64,000 nucleotides of DNA from Imbricaverruca yamaguchii (Eukaryota > Arthropoda > Thecostraca > Neoverrucidae): the NCBI GenBank assembly GCA_034440575.1, contig JAOTOL010001646.1:3518501-3582500 (forward strand), written 5' to 3'. The translations under genes were made by a program, and so were the position numbers. Every line of letters begins with the position of its first letter. Positions within the stretch are counted from its first letter, which is position 1. The notes under the pieces were generated by a model, which saw only the letters and a program-made list of their open reading frames with translations, made no database searches and was not told where the DNA came from. Positions 1-21,480 of the stretch are shown one piece after another.

Positions 1-2
1 GG

Positions 3-1034
3 TAAAAAGATGTTCAGAAAACAGTCCCACTTGAGCGTGACGGAGGGAGAATTAAAAACATAACTCCAGTCAGCCAAACAAAGATCGTAAAGCAAAGCAT
101 TCGGATCAGTACGGCGAAAGCAACGCGTGCGAACGGTGGTGCCGCTCGGTCTGGATCTGGGCACATCGACTGAAAAACGAACGAATCTATGCGGACTAAA
201 ATGACAAAATTGTGTACGGCAGTGCTGCACAATGTCACGACAGTTGGTGATAACTACGTCAAGGAGAGAGCCAGTTGAATAGGTGGGCGAGGTCACACAC
301 TGAAATAACGAGTAATCAAAAATAAAATTAGACAGCACACGCCTACCTTGGTCCGAGTCTGGTTTCCGTAAGTCACAATTTAAATCTCCGCAAATAAAAA
401 GTTTGGACTTCGGATAGTCAACAATCACACGCTGGAATTGTGCTTCTAGGTCTGCAAAGTCCGCTTTCAAGTCGGTCAGATTCCGTCTCGGTGGACGATA
501 TGCGGTGCAGATGATGAATTGGCGCTTGCTGTCTGGTTTAACCAACATCCACAATGTCTCCAGCTTGCTGTTGGGATGGCTGACAGCCGTTGTGATTTTC
601 AGCGGAGATGCGTTGGTACCTTCCCTGGCGGCCAGTGCCACTCCTCCGTACCCTCGCCCGTCGGGGCGATCGGCCCGGTACAGCTGGTACCCAGGCAGCA
701 GCAGCAATCTGTTGGGCGTCGCAGGCTTCAGCCAGGTTTCGGCCAGGCATATGATGTCATAATTGTTGCGATGTAGTACTTCAGACATTTCCAGTAATTT
801 TGGCTTAATGCTTTGGATGTTCAGCAAGCAAATGTTGAGTCTTGAACTGGGAGCTGGCCATAGATTCCTCTGTCGGCGTTGGGCGCCTTTGCTCCCTCGC
901 TTCCTCGCGCCAGGCGCGCGCCTGCCGCGCCTGCGCCGGCGAGGGTGGCGGCCGGAGTTCGCCGATAGGCCGCCTGACATCGCTGACCCAATGCCGGCGG
1001 GCACGCGGTCACAACCTTTCCATGGTAACTTTTA
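3..1034 (-). mobile_element. LINE ORF2 endonuclease domain, 5' part, cut by the window edge
   Basis: The minus strand stays open from 1034 down to the left edge. The family-typical part begins near 842 with LNICLLNIQSIKPKLLEM. It continues with IICLAETWLKP (catalytic Glu), GYGGVALAAREG, FICGDLNCDLR (the GDxN motif) and LLDVVITNC, and then SPHRFVRF where the family usually has SDH. This is the order of motifs in the apurinic-type endonuclease that starts ORF2 of non-LTR retrotransposons of the jockey/CR1 group; it nicks the target DNA for target-primed reverse transcription. The segment upstream of about 842 is Ala/Gly-rich and may be an ORF1-ORF2 linker or non-coding. No stop or frameshift interrupts the 840 bases of the domain, so this copy may be fairly young. 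The reverse transcriptase would lie left of position 1 and cannot be seen. Identity as a LINE endonuclease is firm; the clade is inferred. Confidence 0.85.
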
Positions 1035-1930
1035 AACTACACTATTATTGATAGCCATATGAATTATGGCAGACTATTAAACGACATCACCTATTTTCTT
1101 TCCGCGTTCACTATTGCTATCATGGCATCGGCTTCCAAATATTTGCTAATAGTCTTCTCTTCTTTGAAATGGCAGATATGGATGGCCCGAATAATCCAGG
1201 CTTGAATTCCTCCTTTCTGTTTGCTTCTATTTGTTCTCTGCTCATTTCTTCAATTTGATGAGCAGACCCTTGTGCTGGGCGTATATATCCTGATGCTAAG
1301 ACACACATCAAACCTCAGAGATACATTAAAATGAGCAAAATCTTTTCATGCAGAAATTCCTTACTGCAAATTCTGAATGCTCTAAAAAAAACGGCTAGTT
1401 ATGATGCCAGACTTCACCCGATCGCTGTGAGACAAGTAAAAGTATGTGTAATATTCCCTGTTGGTTGGCTTTTGGCGTACTTTCGACGAAATTGGACGGG
1501 GATTGAAAAATGCAACTCACCGAACACAAGCGAGGCGTGTGATACCACAGGATATGCAACGCCATGGTTGTGCACATTTAGGAGTGTGAAAATTTATCCA
1601 ACTGGGAAGAGGCTATAATTTTGAAGAAAAGCCTCAACAAAGGAGCCAGGAGGGCATTGGAAGCTGCATTTATTCAAATTAACAAGTCTATAAATTCCAG
1701 AGCGCGATTTGTAACCTGGGCGTAATTGGCAGCAAGATTAGTCCTTGGGAGGCGTGACAGTGAATTTGTCTCACGACTGAAACTGCTTGCCATCTTCAAA
1801 CATTTCTTAATCGTGGTGCACTGAACAAGGATTACGCCGAAACGCGTAAATCTAAAAATATAACCTTAACATAATTTGTCTTATATACCAATTCCCTAAT
1901 TCATAATTATCTATAAATAGCTCGCACACG
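1035..1930. other. No recognisable gene
   Basis: Both strands hold only short frames with no family resemblance and no convincing exon. Composition is ordinary and AT-leaning. Confidence 0.5.
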
Positions 1931-1932
1931 CC

Positions 1933-1935
<3 letters not shown>

Positions 1936-2025
<90 letters not shown>

Positions 2026-2110
2026 TATATATATATATATATATATGTATGTATACACATATATGCATATATATACATATATGTGTATATATATTTACAT
2101 ATATATACAT
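1936..2110. repeat. Compound CA/TA microsatellite
   Basis: A short CA run passes into a long TA run to about 2018, then a broken TA tract with GTA and CATA interruptions to about 2110. Confidence 0.95.
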
Positions 2111-2179
2111 GCGTATATATTTCGGAAATACAGTGACAGAAATAAGAGGAGTTTGTAAAAAGTGAGCAGGTTGGTGGGG

Positions 2180-2236
2180 AGACTCTTCAGATGTTCGCTC
2201 CCCCTCCTACAGGCAGAGCCCTGGCTACGCCACTGG
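2180..2236 (-). mobile_element. Terminus of a hAT-type MITE
   Basis: Read on the minus strand from 2236 the sequence starts CAGTGGCGTAGCCAGGGC and continues into a G-rich tract. This terminus is widespread among invertebrate hAT-like non-autonomous elements. I could not find the other end, so the element's length is unknown. Confidence 0.4.
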
Positions 2237-3520
2237 TAATATCCTGATGAACTGGGAGCAAGTGGTGAGACTGATGCCGCCTCGGCCAGTATATTTTGTG
2301 CCCGAACGCGCCGTCTCCAATGTCGACCGCCTGCGGGGTTCGCTGGCCGGTCGTGAACGGACGCTAATGATGTCTGTTGACCAGTATAGTGTTCTCCGTA
2401 AATGAAGGCGCCTTATCTCAGGAGTGAGTATCATGTTCGTTAGCCTGCAATGGTATCATCAGGTTACAGGGGAGGTAGTGTCAGAAATAGCCAGATCAAC
2501 TTCGGGTCCACCGCACTGAGTGGTGCAACCTGACTGACCCGTCGTCTCGTCCCGATGTGCTGCGTGGGGCTACATTGTCAAATTCAAGAGTCATGTCATT
2601 CACATGCGAGAAGCCTTGCGAGCGCAATGGCAGAAGTCGGGGCAGGGGGAGAAAACAGCTTCAAAGTGACAGATATGGTGGGTATCAAGCGTTGCCCACT
2701 CTGTCAGTGGTTTGCAGCGTGCGAAAAGTGGGAATACTGCCACTGGACCGAGGGAGGAGCTCAAGAGAGAGAAGCTAGTGGCATCACCGGCGTGGGTAAT
2801 CGGATCATGCTATTGTACAAGAACATTTCTTGATCTTTCGATGACGCAGACTGAACACAAATGTTGCTTTCCGCACAAACGAGATGCTATGTTCTACGAA
2901 ATTACTGCCTTCTTATATACCAAAGATATGACCCATTTCTGCTAAAAATGCAAGTGCAAATGCAAAATCAAGTGAGGCAAAATAGTATTATCCCGAAAGG
3001 CCAGGTGTGTGTACTTCGTCCCTCCCCCACACACTCCTCCATCGGGCGCAATGCTTTGCATTTCTGTAGAGCAGAGGCCCAGTAAGCACTGTCTATTTTC
3101 TCAATTGCATGCATTACATTCTATCACAAAGGTTGCGTAAACGCTGAGCACATATGCATCTGGCTTCAGCACGGGTATCAGCTTCCTCATTCAAACCGAC
3201 AGCTCGGGAAACGAGGGTGTACGGTGCAAACGAGGGCCAGAATAATGGCAGTGCTGTAGATCAAGTTCACCAGGTCAGGGGGAGGACAATTCACACAGTC
3301 TGCGTGATGTTGAATGATGTTCAATGGTGTTCACGTTTGCGTGATGTTCAATGATGTTGAAGCCATGCGTGAGGAGACTGTGCCAGCTCCGGTTCCCATG
3401 TCGCGCCAGGCCGACAAACACCAACGCCAATCCCGCCGGCACGCCAAGGCCACCACGTCATGCGCACCCGAGCTGACACTCGCACGTGCGCCGCGTGTGT
3501 CCGACTGACGTGTTTGTCAG
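2237..3520. other. No recognisable gene
   Basis: Short frames only. Near 3310-3365 there is a local duplication around GTGATGTTCAATG. Around 3525-3533 a TATTTAAA motif lies upstream of the GC-rich start of the next array, but nothing else supports a promoter. Confidence 0.4.
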
Positions 3521-3574
3521 ATTCCGCGGGATATTTAAAGCCGGCGGTCGGCGGTCGGACGCCGCACCGCCGTC

Positions 3575-4690
3575 CCAGCCTGAACACCGCCGTCTCGAGC
3601 CTGAACACAGCCGTCTCGAGCCTGAACACAGCCGTCTCGAGCCTGAGCACAGCCGTCTCGAGCCTGAGCACAGCCGTCTCGAGCCTGAACACAGCCGTCT
3701 CGAGCCTGAGCACAGCCGTCTCGAGCCTGAACACAGCCGTCTCGAGCCTGAACACAGCCGTCTCGAGCCTGAACACAGCCGTCTCGAGCCTGAACACAGC
3801 CGTCTCGAGCCTGAACACCGCCGTCTCCAGCCTGAACACAGCCGTCTCGAGCCTGAACACAGCCGTCTCCCTAAAATTAGCCTGACACAGCCTCTCAGCC
3901 TAAAGCCGTCTCGAGCCTGAACACAGCCGTCTCGAGCCTAACACGCTCTCGAGCCTGAACACAGCCGTCTCGAGCCTGAACACAGCCGTCTCGAGCCTGA
4001 ACACAGCCGTCTCGAGCCTGAACACAGCCGTCTCGAGCCTGAACACAGCCGTCTCGAGCCTGAACACAGCCGTCTCGAGCCTGAACACAGCCGTCTCGAG
4101 CCTGAACACAGCCGTCTCGAGCCTGAACACAGCCGTCTCCAGCCTGAACACAGCCGTCTCGAGCCTGAACACAGCCGTCTCGAGCCTGAACACAGCCGTC
4201 TCGAGCCTGAACACAGCCGTCTCGAGCCTGAGCACAGCCGTCTCGAGCCTGAACACAGCCGTCTCGAGCCTGAGCACATCCGTCTCGAGCCTGAACACAG
4301 CCGTCTCGAGCCTGAACACAGCCGTCTCGAGCCTGAGCACAGCCGTCTCGAGCCTGAACACAGCCGTCTCGAGCCTGAACACAGCCAGCGTGGTGAGCAC
4401 AGCCGTCTCGAGCCTGAACACAGCCAGCGTGGTGAGCACAGCCGTCTCGAGCCTGAACACAGCCAGCGTGGTGAGCACAGCCGTCTCGAGCCTGAACACA
4501 GCCAGCGTGGTGAGCACAGCCGTCTCGAGCCTGAACACATCCGTCTCGAGCCTGAACACAGCCAGCGTGGTGACCACAGCCGTCTCGAGCCTGAACACAG
4601 CCGTCTCGAGCCTGAGCACACCCGTCTCGAGCCTGAGCACAGCCGTCTCGAGTCCGAGCACAGCCGGCGTGGTGAGCACACCGGTGCGAC
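3575..4690. repeat. 21-bp minisatellite with a CTCGAG core
   Basis: About 50 copies of a 21-bp unit (CCTGAACACAGCCGTCTCGAG). Changes between copies are mostly single-base: AACACAG/AGCACAG and one CTCCAG. The array is broken at 3870-3945. From about 4380 it switches to a higher-order form in which CAGCGTGGTGAGCACAG alternates with the basic unit (39 bp). Because 21 is a multiple of three and the unit has no stop, several frames on both strands stay open; I regard these as artefacts. Confidence 0.95.
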
Positions 4691-5216
4691 GACTGGTCTA
4701 ACTCGCTACCATGACTTCGCTGTACAATCTCGGCTGTTCACTGTCACACGCACGCCCACTGGGCAAATGTAACGCCGCACAATGCCAGTTCCGACCGGGG
4801 CGTTCATCATTTGCTGAGAGATTCTCGACCGTACAATATGTGCAGTTTTATTTCGCCCAGGTCGGCCTCCAGCTCGTCTCTGAACCATAAAAGCGGAGAA
4901 GCAATGGGGCACGACCGGCTCCGAGAAGCAGTGCAGCTGGAAATGCACTAGAAAGGCGATGAAATGGCCTGGATGGACCAAAAACGAAGACCTACACGTC
5001 TGCGGAAGTGCGGTACTGAATTATATAAGAAGCGCAGCTCTAACCGAAAACAACTGGCTGGTGTGCGGCGGTGGAAGCCTGTCGTCAGCGCTGGGCGGGT
5101 CATGGTCAATGGCGGATCCAGCTGAACATTTCACAGCTGCCAAACCGTCAAATGTTCAGCGTAGCCCATGCCCGGAGTCTTATGTCTCCTCGGATTTAAG
5201 CCACTTCACGTTGAAG
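4691..5216. other. No recognisable gene
   Basis: GC-moderate sequence with only short frames. A CATAAAAG motif near 4886 is TATA-like but isolated. Confidence 0.4.
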
Positions 5217-5470
5217 CAGTGGCGTACCTAGGATTCGCGCTAGGGGGAATTCAACGCAGTTGGAGAGGGCACACGTACTATATTCTTTTAAAGTCACCGG
5301 AAATCGATCACTGTTTTTTCAAAGGGACCCAGTTAAACAAAATTATTAGTGACCAACGTAATTTCACTGTGAAGAGGGCCAAATATACCACCATCGTTTC
5401 TAAATCACCGGATTTCAACATTAACTCTCCCCCAGCTCGGGGGACGAGGAATGGTTTTGGAATCACTTGG
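5217..5470 (+). mobile_element. Left part of a hAT-type MITE, probably truncated
   Basis: Starts CAGTGGCGTACCTAGG followed by a GGGGG run, like the other CAGTGGCG termini in this window. No matching inverted terminus was found downstream, so the right boundary is a guess. Confidence 0.35.
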
Positions 5471-5879
5471 TAAGTCACCCCACACTGCTGAAATTACACC
5501 GGTGCAAATCACTAAATAAAAAAATATATATTTCAATCATTCCAGTTCATAATGCCCAGTCGCCAGCACGTCAACGTCCGTGTACGTGACACCCCCACCC
5601 CTTGTGCATTCGGCGCATTCGCCAAACTACCTGCGATTCTTCGGTTTCTGCTAGGCCTCCCACGTGTTGGTAATTGCTGTCACGTGATAGTTTTGTTCCA
5701 TATTTGGCATGTGGAACGCTTCGAATGTAGGTACGCTGGGTAATACGATTAAATCGATTCGACGATTAGTTGTCTTCTTCCAACATTTTCTCCTTAAAAA
5801 TCCGGAGACCCACAGAGCTTTGATGCACCTCATCTCTTTGGTTGAATATGCTCAGAGATTGCCTACCGAGCCGAGACGC

Positions 5880-7290
5880 TGGTTCAGTGTTTTTTTGTTT
5901 TGTTTATTGTTTTTTGGACTAGTTGTCTTTTTCTTTGTTTACGGATTTCCTAGGACTTCAGACACTTTTTGTTCGAGGTCCGGCACATGTTTGGGACCGC
6001 GCCTTTTTTAGTTGTATTTCTTTTTCTGCACTGACGATATTTTTTTGGTATTGGTGAGTTTTCGAATATCCGATGTGTTTATTTAGTGCTCGGTTTTTGC
6101 TCCTTTATTAAGACCATGTCGCTTTTTGAAGACCCAGCTTATTTTTTAGGCTCATGGAGTCTCATGGCCCCGATGTGCCTTGAGGCCCTTTGTTGTTGTT
6201 TTAGAGATCACTGTGCTTATTTAGAGCTGCAACGTATGTTTTATCGCCTTCTCCGTTTTTTGCGTGACTCAGTACGCTTTGGAGGGTCCGGTGTTTTTTT
6301 GCACCCCAGTGATCTCTTATGGTGCTGCCGTGTGCATTTGGGGCTCCCGGTCATTCATTTGTGGGACCCCAGCTCGATTTTGTGGCTCCGGTATGATTGC
6401 TCGGGGTCCTTTGTTCTGCTCCTCCGATGTTTTCCTCCGAACCTTTTCGGGCCCAGGCGCATGGTCTCGGAAGTGGGGGGGGGGTCTGAAGCCAGTTTTC
6501 TGGGCTAGACGCAGTATTTGTTGACTACTGCTGAATTGTGTGTAGTCCGCGTCCAGGCCTAATTCTTCGGGCACACGGCGCCGTATTTTGGTGTGCCGCT
6601 GCGATATGTCTTGCTCCCATGCGTTTTTTTCGGGGCCGACAGTTATTTTCTAACACATCTGTTTGTATGTTTGGGTTCCGGGGTGATGTTCCTGGCTCGG
6701 GCATCCTTTTTAAACCTCTCATTTGTAGCGCTCTGCCTTGATTTTTGTCGAGACCCGATGCGATTTTTTGGGCCACGCTGTGCTTGTAGAATTGAATTTT
6801 TGATATCCCGACCCCCATTTTTGGGACAACCGACTGGAATTTTGGGTTCCGAACGGGCTTGGGGCGAGTTCGCGGGAAGAGTTGCACTTAGCTGGACCCA
6901 AGCGCGATTTTGGTGGGCCCCTTTGCAAATTTTCGGTGGTTCGGTGTTATTTTTTTGTTGCCCGTTGCATGCATTTAGAGCCCTCTATGCGAATTCTTGG
7001 GGCCCACATGCGAATTTGCGGGGTTGTAGCGCGATTTTTCGGGACCTCCGCGCGATTTTTTTTGGAGCCTACCCGTTCAGAAAGGGGGTCATTTTCCTCT
7101 TTGGTATGTCACTGCGGCTGCTCAAGGAGTTTTTTTTTTGTCACACGATGACAACTTGCAGAGTAGAAAAGCCCTCCAGATTACGTTTTCGGGACCTGTT
7201 CTTAATTTTCACGTGCTCGGCTCGATTCGATTGAGTTCCCATATGATTTTTGGGGGTCGAGTTCTATTCTTGTAAGCCCACTGCGCGATA
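5880..7290. repeat. Degenerate satellite of T-run and GGGGCC motifs
   Basis: Motifs of the type GCGATTTTTTGGGCC, GCGCGATTTTGG and GCGAATTTGCGGGG recur roughly every 25-40 bases for more than a kilobase, clearest after 6740. The copies are diverged and the period is irregular. Long frames here (for example on the plus strand at 6593-7234) are rich in Phe, Cys and Arg and look like repeat translation rather than protein. Confidence 0.55.
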
Positions 7291-7302
7291 TTTTGGCCGT
7301 AG

Positions 7303-7795
7303 TACTCTGTGCTACACTATCGCCATCTGTTGGCCGTGGTGTTGTGTGTTCGGTGGCGCCACCTGTCGGCCGTGGTGCTCTGTGCTACACTATCGCCATC
7401 TGTTGGCCGTGGTGTTCTGTGTTCGGTACCACCACCTGTTGGCCGTCGTGTTCTGTGTTCGGTACCACCACCTATTGGCCGTGGTGTTCTGTGTTCGGTA
7501 CCGACACCTGTTGGCCGTGGTGTTCTGTGTTCGGTACCACCACCTGTTGGCCGTGGTGCTCTGTGTTCGGTACCGACACCTGTTGGCCATGGTGTTCTGT
7601 GTTCGGTACCACCATCTGTTGGCCATGCTGTTCTGTGTTCGGTACCACCACCTGTTGGCCGTGGTGCTCTGTGTTCGGTACCGACACCTGTTGGCCGTGG
7701 TGTTCTGTGTTCGGTACCACCACCTGTTGGCCGTGGTGCTCTGTGTTCGGTACCACCACCTATTGGCCGTGGTGCTCTGTGTTCGGTATTGCTGC
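7303..7795. repeat. 36-bp minisatellite with a GGTACC site
   Basis: About 14 copies of a 36-bp unit (GGTACCACCACCTGTTGGCC followed by GTGGTGTTCTGTGTTC). The first copies lack the GGTACC and read GCTACACTATCGCCATC instead. The unit is divisible by three, so frames on both strands stay open. Confidence 0.95.
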
Positions 7796-8104
7796 ATGTT
7801 CTATAGGTACTGTGCTGCATACCGAAAACTGATTAGGAACAGACACGGCTGTTATCCATATATTCCATAAAACAGTAATGCTGCTGTTTTGCTGCTATTT
7901 ACATTAATGCCACGGTAGCGACTGTGATGCCATCGAAAATATCACGAAAAATATACTTACAGTTACGCACATGAAATGTCCCTTCCACCATCCAAGTCAC
8001 AGCAGAGGAAAATATGCTGACACCCAACAGCGTCACATCCAGACTAGCGGAGTACATGAAGTCGCAACGCCGTTTCATCCGCGAGCGGCGAGGACACGGG
8101 CCGC

Positions 8105-9311
8105 CAGTCTCCATCACCAGTCGCCAGTCCCCATCACCAGTCGCCAGTCCCCATCTCCAGTCGCCAGTTGCCAGTCGCCAGTCGCCAGTCCCCATCGCCA
8201 GTCGCCAGTCCCCATTACCAGTCGCCAGTCCCCATCACCAGTCGCCAGTCCCCATCACCAGTCGTCAGTCCCCATCTCCAGTCGCCAGTCGCCAGTCGCC
8301 AGTCACCAGTCCACATCGCCAGTCGCCATTCCCCATATCCAGTCGCCAGTCCCCATATCCAGTCGCCAGTTGCCAGTCGCCAGTCGCCAGTCCCCATTAC
8401 CAGTCGCCAGTCCCCATCGCCAGTCGCCAGTCCCCATCGCCAGTCGCCAGTCCCCATCACCAGTCGCCAGTCCCCATTACCAGTCGCCAGTCCCCATCGC
8501 CAGTCGCCAGTCCCCATCACCAGTCGTCAGTCCCCATTACCAGTCGCCAGTCCCCATCACCAGTCGCCAGTCCCCATTACCAGTCGTTAGTCCCCATCAC
8601 CAGTCGCCAGTCCACATCACCAGTCGCCAGTTGCCAGTCGCCAGTCACCAGTCCCCATCACCAGTCGCCAGTCCCCATCTACCAGTCGCCAGTCCCCATC
8701 ACCAGTCGCCAGTCCCCATCACCAGTCGCCAGTCCCCATCACCAGTCGCCAGTCCCCATTACCAGTCGCTAGTCCACATCACCAGTCCCCATCGCCAGTC
8801 GCCAGTCCCTATCGTCAGTCGCCAGTCCCCATCACCAGTCGCCAGTCCCCATCACCAGTCGCCAGTCCCCATCTCCAGTCGCCAGTTGCCAGTCGCCAGT
8901 CACCAGTCCCCATCGCCAGTCGCCATTCCCCATATCCAGTCGCCAGTCCCCATCTCCAGTCGCCAGTCCCCATCGCCAGTCGCCAGTCCCCATCACCAGT
9001 CGCCAGTCCCCATTACCAGTCGCCAGTCCCCATCGACAGTCGTCAGTCCCCATCACCAGTCACCAGTCCCAATTACCAGTCGCCAGTCCCCATCGACAGT
9101 CGCCAGTCCCCATCGACAGTCGCCAGTCCCCATTACCAGTCGCTAGTCCCCATCACCAGTCGCCAGTCCACATCACCAGTCCACATCACCAGTCCCCATC
9201 ACCATCACCAGTCGCCAGTCCCCATCACCAGTCGCCAGTCCCCATCACCAGTCGCCAGTCCCCAGTCCCCATCGCCAGTCGCCAGTTCCCATCACCAGTC
9301 GCCAGTTCCCA

Positions 9312-9315
<4 letters not shown>
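8105..9315. repeat. 20-bp minisatellite abutting exon 7 of the CUB gene
   Basis: About 60 copies of CCAGTCCCCATCACCAGTCG with C/T and A/G variants and occasional half units. On the coding (minus) strand each unit reads GACTGGTGATGGGGACTGGC, which repeats the sequence at the end of exon 7 (GACTACGACTG, then GTGATGGG). The array also supplies the TGA that ends the exon 7 frame. Confidence 0.95.
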
Positions 9316-19067
<9,752 letters not shown>

Positions 19068-19069
19068 CT

Positions 19070-20007
19070 CTGTAATGACAACCGGCTCTGCGTTATAGTT
19101 GCGATGTGTTTATCTGTTCTCTCGAAATTGCTCACGCAAGTCGGAACAACGACTATCGGCGACATCAATAGGATATGCTTTAAGTTTAAAAATACAAACT
19201 TAATTGACGACGGAAGACCCGTTTCCGTTTCATCATATATGGATAAGCAATTATCCGATCGTCTTGATTAAGCCTTCACCATGCAGGTTAAGTCAAACTG
19301 CAAATCTGTGCTATTCTCACGTTCCCGTTTCGGCCAGGCTAAGAGTTAGATATTTGAAGGTGTGCCAATGCTGTTCCGCATGCTTTCATGCTCGATGTTC
19401 CATTCACTATGCACCAGGACGTGCGCTATAGCTGCGTCACGCGTATCCTTTTTCTCGAGGAATCATGTGGACATATGATTTTTCACGGAACAGCACTGAA
19501 GACTTTCAATGTGATATCACGTACAAGTTAGAAACAGCTCGAGTCAGCTTGCGCACTTGCAATTTCCCCTCCTATCCCAGGCGATGGTGGCGGCTGTAAT
19601 GAGAAAACGACAAAGAATGCGTTTCAAAAATATATAAAGGTAAATGAATAAAGATCTCAAGACACGATTATTTAGAGCATATTCGGACCCACAGAGGCTT
19701 CTCTGGGTTAGGCAAAATGTAAGATACTATACGAAGAGAAGAAGAAAAAAATGTAAAGAGGCTAAAGACAAAACTAATGTTATATTCTGAGTTCTAGAGA
19801 ATATATATCGACCCCATTGTGCCGCCATGACCAGTCTCATCAGAATCCCATGTCCGAAGGAAGGCACCGAATCCAATGCCGATAAATTTGTTACTAGCAT
19901 ACTTTCCCATTCACGAAAAAAAAACATAAAACGGTCATTCCCACAGAGATTCTAGTATTTTTTTTATAAATCAAGGCAGCATTTGCGATACGCCAATCAT
20001 GAGGTAC
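19070..20007. other. Upstream of CUB exon 1: no recognised gene
   Basis: No convincing promoter element or untranslated exon could be assigned. Frames are short. Confidence 0.4.
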
Positions 20008-20015
20008 TTCCGAGC

Positions 20016-20212
20016 CAGGGGCGCTCCTAGGACTTCCTTGAGGGGACCGAGCCACAGAAAAGCAATGTGAAGGAGAAGCTATCGGCGCGCGAAACGCGTT
20101 GAAAGTTCATGGCTGGTGTGGTGAAAATGTGAGCATTTCTTGCTTGACACAGTCCAATTTTCTGCTAAGAGGGAGGGGTGGCCCCGCGGCCCCCTCCTTG
20201 TCTGCGTCTCTG
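20016..20212 (+). mobile_element. hAT-like MITE, about 197 bp
   Basis: Starts CAGGGGCGCTCCTAGG and ends GTCTGCGTCTCTG (complement CAGAGACGCAGAC), an imperfect terminal inverted repeat with the hAT-type CAG end. Flanking octamers TTCCGAGC and TTCGGAAC agree at six of eight positions, consistent with an old 8-bp target duplication. No coding capacity. Confidence 0.6.
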
Positions 20213-20984
20213 TTCGGAACACCAAAATGACCGACCTAAATGCCACCTAGAAGAGCTGCTAAAGCGCGAGCACGTTCAACTGAAATCCTGGCATATATAT
20301 CATCCTGCCATGCGGTTGTATTACGTTCATCTTTAAGCAATTGGTTTTCTACAGATTCTGTAATTGTAAGATCATTTGACTTATTCCTTGTCATAGTGCG
20401 AACTCCAATGTTTTCACAAGTGCTTCAGTTCCCTTCAACAAACACCGATGTTAATTGCTTGATTAGTCACTCTTATAATACAATCCACAACAATTGTTTC
20501 ACTATTTTGGAACCCGCAGTGCCCTCACACTGCAATTTTTATTGAAACTTGTAAAAGCTAAAGAGCCTTTCAACTCTTTCCGTACCTTTAAGAATGTTGT
20601 GATGCCCTCTATATTTTGCGAATAAGCTATTGAGTGTGCTTGAGGGCGCGAGAAGCTTTGTGGATGCTTAAAGTGGCGCAGCGATAGTTTTCCTAAAGGT
20701 TTTAGGTCCATTTTCTCATGCAACCCCATACGCGTAATGGAAAATTTCACCAATTTTGTGAGGACGCGTTCCCCCCATCCGCCGTTGAGATGGAGTCAGC
20801 GAGTCCTGGGGAAGCCCTCGCGCAGCATGCACCGGAAGCGGTCAACATGAGTCATAGTCACGATACATCCTTCGAACAACAGTGGAGACGGTGACAAGGT
20901 CGCCATCGATCACCAGTCTGGAGAGCAGTGGTTCACTACATCCGGATGCCGACGTCTAAGGCGCACAGCGTTGGCAGCTGATCG
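20213..20984. other. No recognisable gene
   Basis: Short frames on both strands without family resemblance. Confidence 0.4.
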
Positions 20985-21480
20985 ATACGGAGTGTCGCAC
21001 TGAGCCGTATGGAGTGTCGCACTGATCGGTATGGAGTGTCGTATTGAGCCGTTTAGAGTGTCGTGTCGTAGTCAGTCGCAGTCGTACTGCTATGTGTGAA
21101 GTCAGTGGTATTGAGTGCCGCACTGAGCGATATAGAGCGTCGCAGTCAGGTATATGGAGTGTCGCACTGATTGGTGCGGAGTGTCGCAGTCAGCGGTGTG
21201 GAGTGTCGCATCGAGTGGTTTGGAACGTCGCACTGAGCGATATAGAGCGTCGCATTGATCTGCATGGAGTGTCGCACTGAGCGGTATGAAGTGTTGTGCT
21301 GAACCATATGGAGCGTCGCACTGATCGGTGTGGAGTGGCAGTCAGCGGAATGCAGTATCGCACTGCATGGTTTGGAGTGTCACACTGAGCGATATAGAGC
21401 GTCGCACCGAGCTGTATGGAGCGTCGCACTAATAAATACGAGGTGTCGCATTGAGTTTATGCAGTGCCGCATTGAGCCAT
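20985..21480. repeat. 22-bp degenerate satellite
   Basis: About 22 diverged copies of GAGTGTCGCACTGAGCGGTATG, with the variable part GAGC/GATC/GAGT. It ends where the 3' tail of the LINE begins, suggesting the LINE inserted at or in this satellite. Confidence 0.85.

Noticed and set aside
3348..4701. Repetitive frames (VFRLETA, SSLNTAV, SRRLCSG) that could be read as a structural protein
   Set aside because: A 21-bp unit without stops keeps several frames open on both strands equally well; no flanking coding sequence or signal peptide continues them.
7971..9146. 391-codon frame rich in SPVASPH
   Set aside because: Translation of the 20-bp array; 20 is not a multiple of three, so it cycles through all frames of the same repeat and is open only because the unit lacks stops on that strand.
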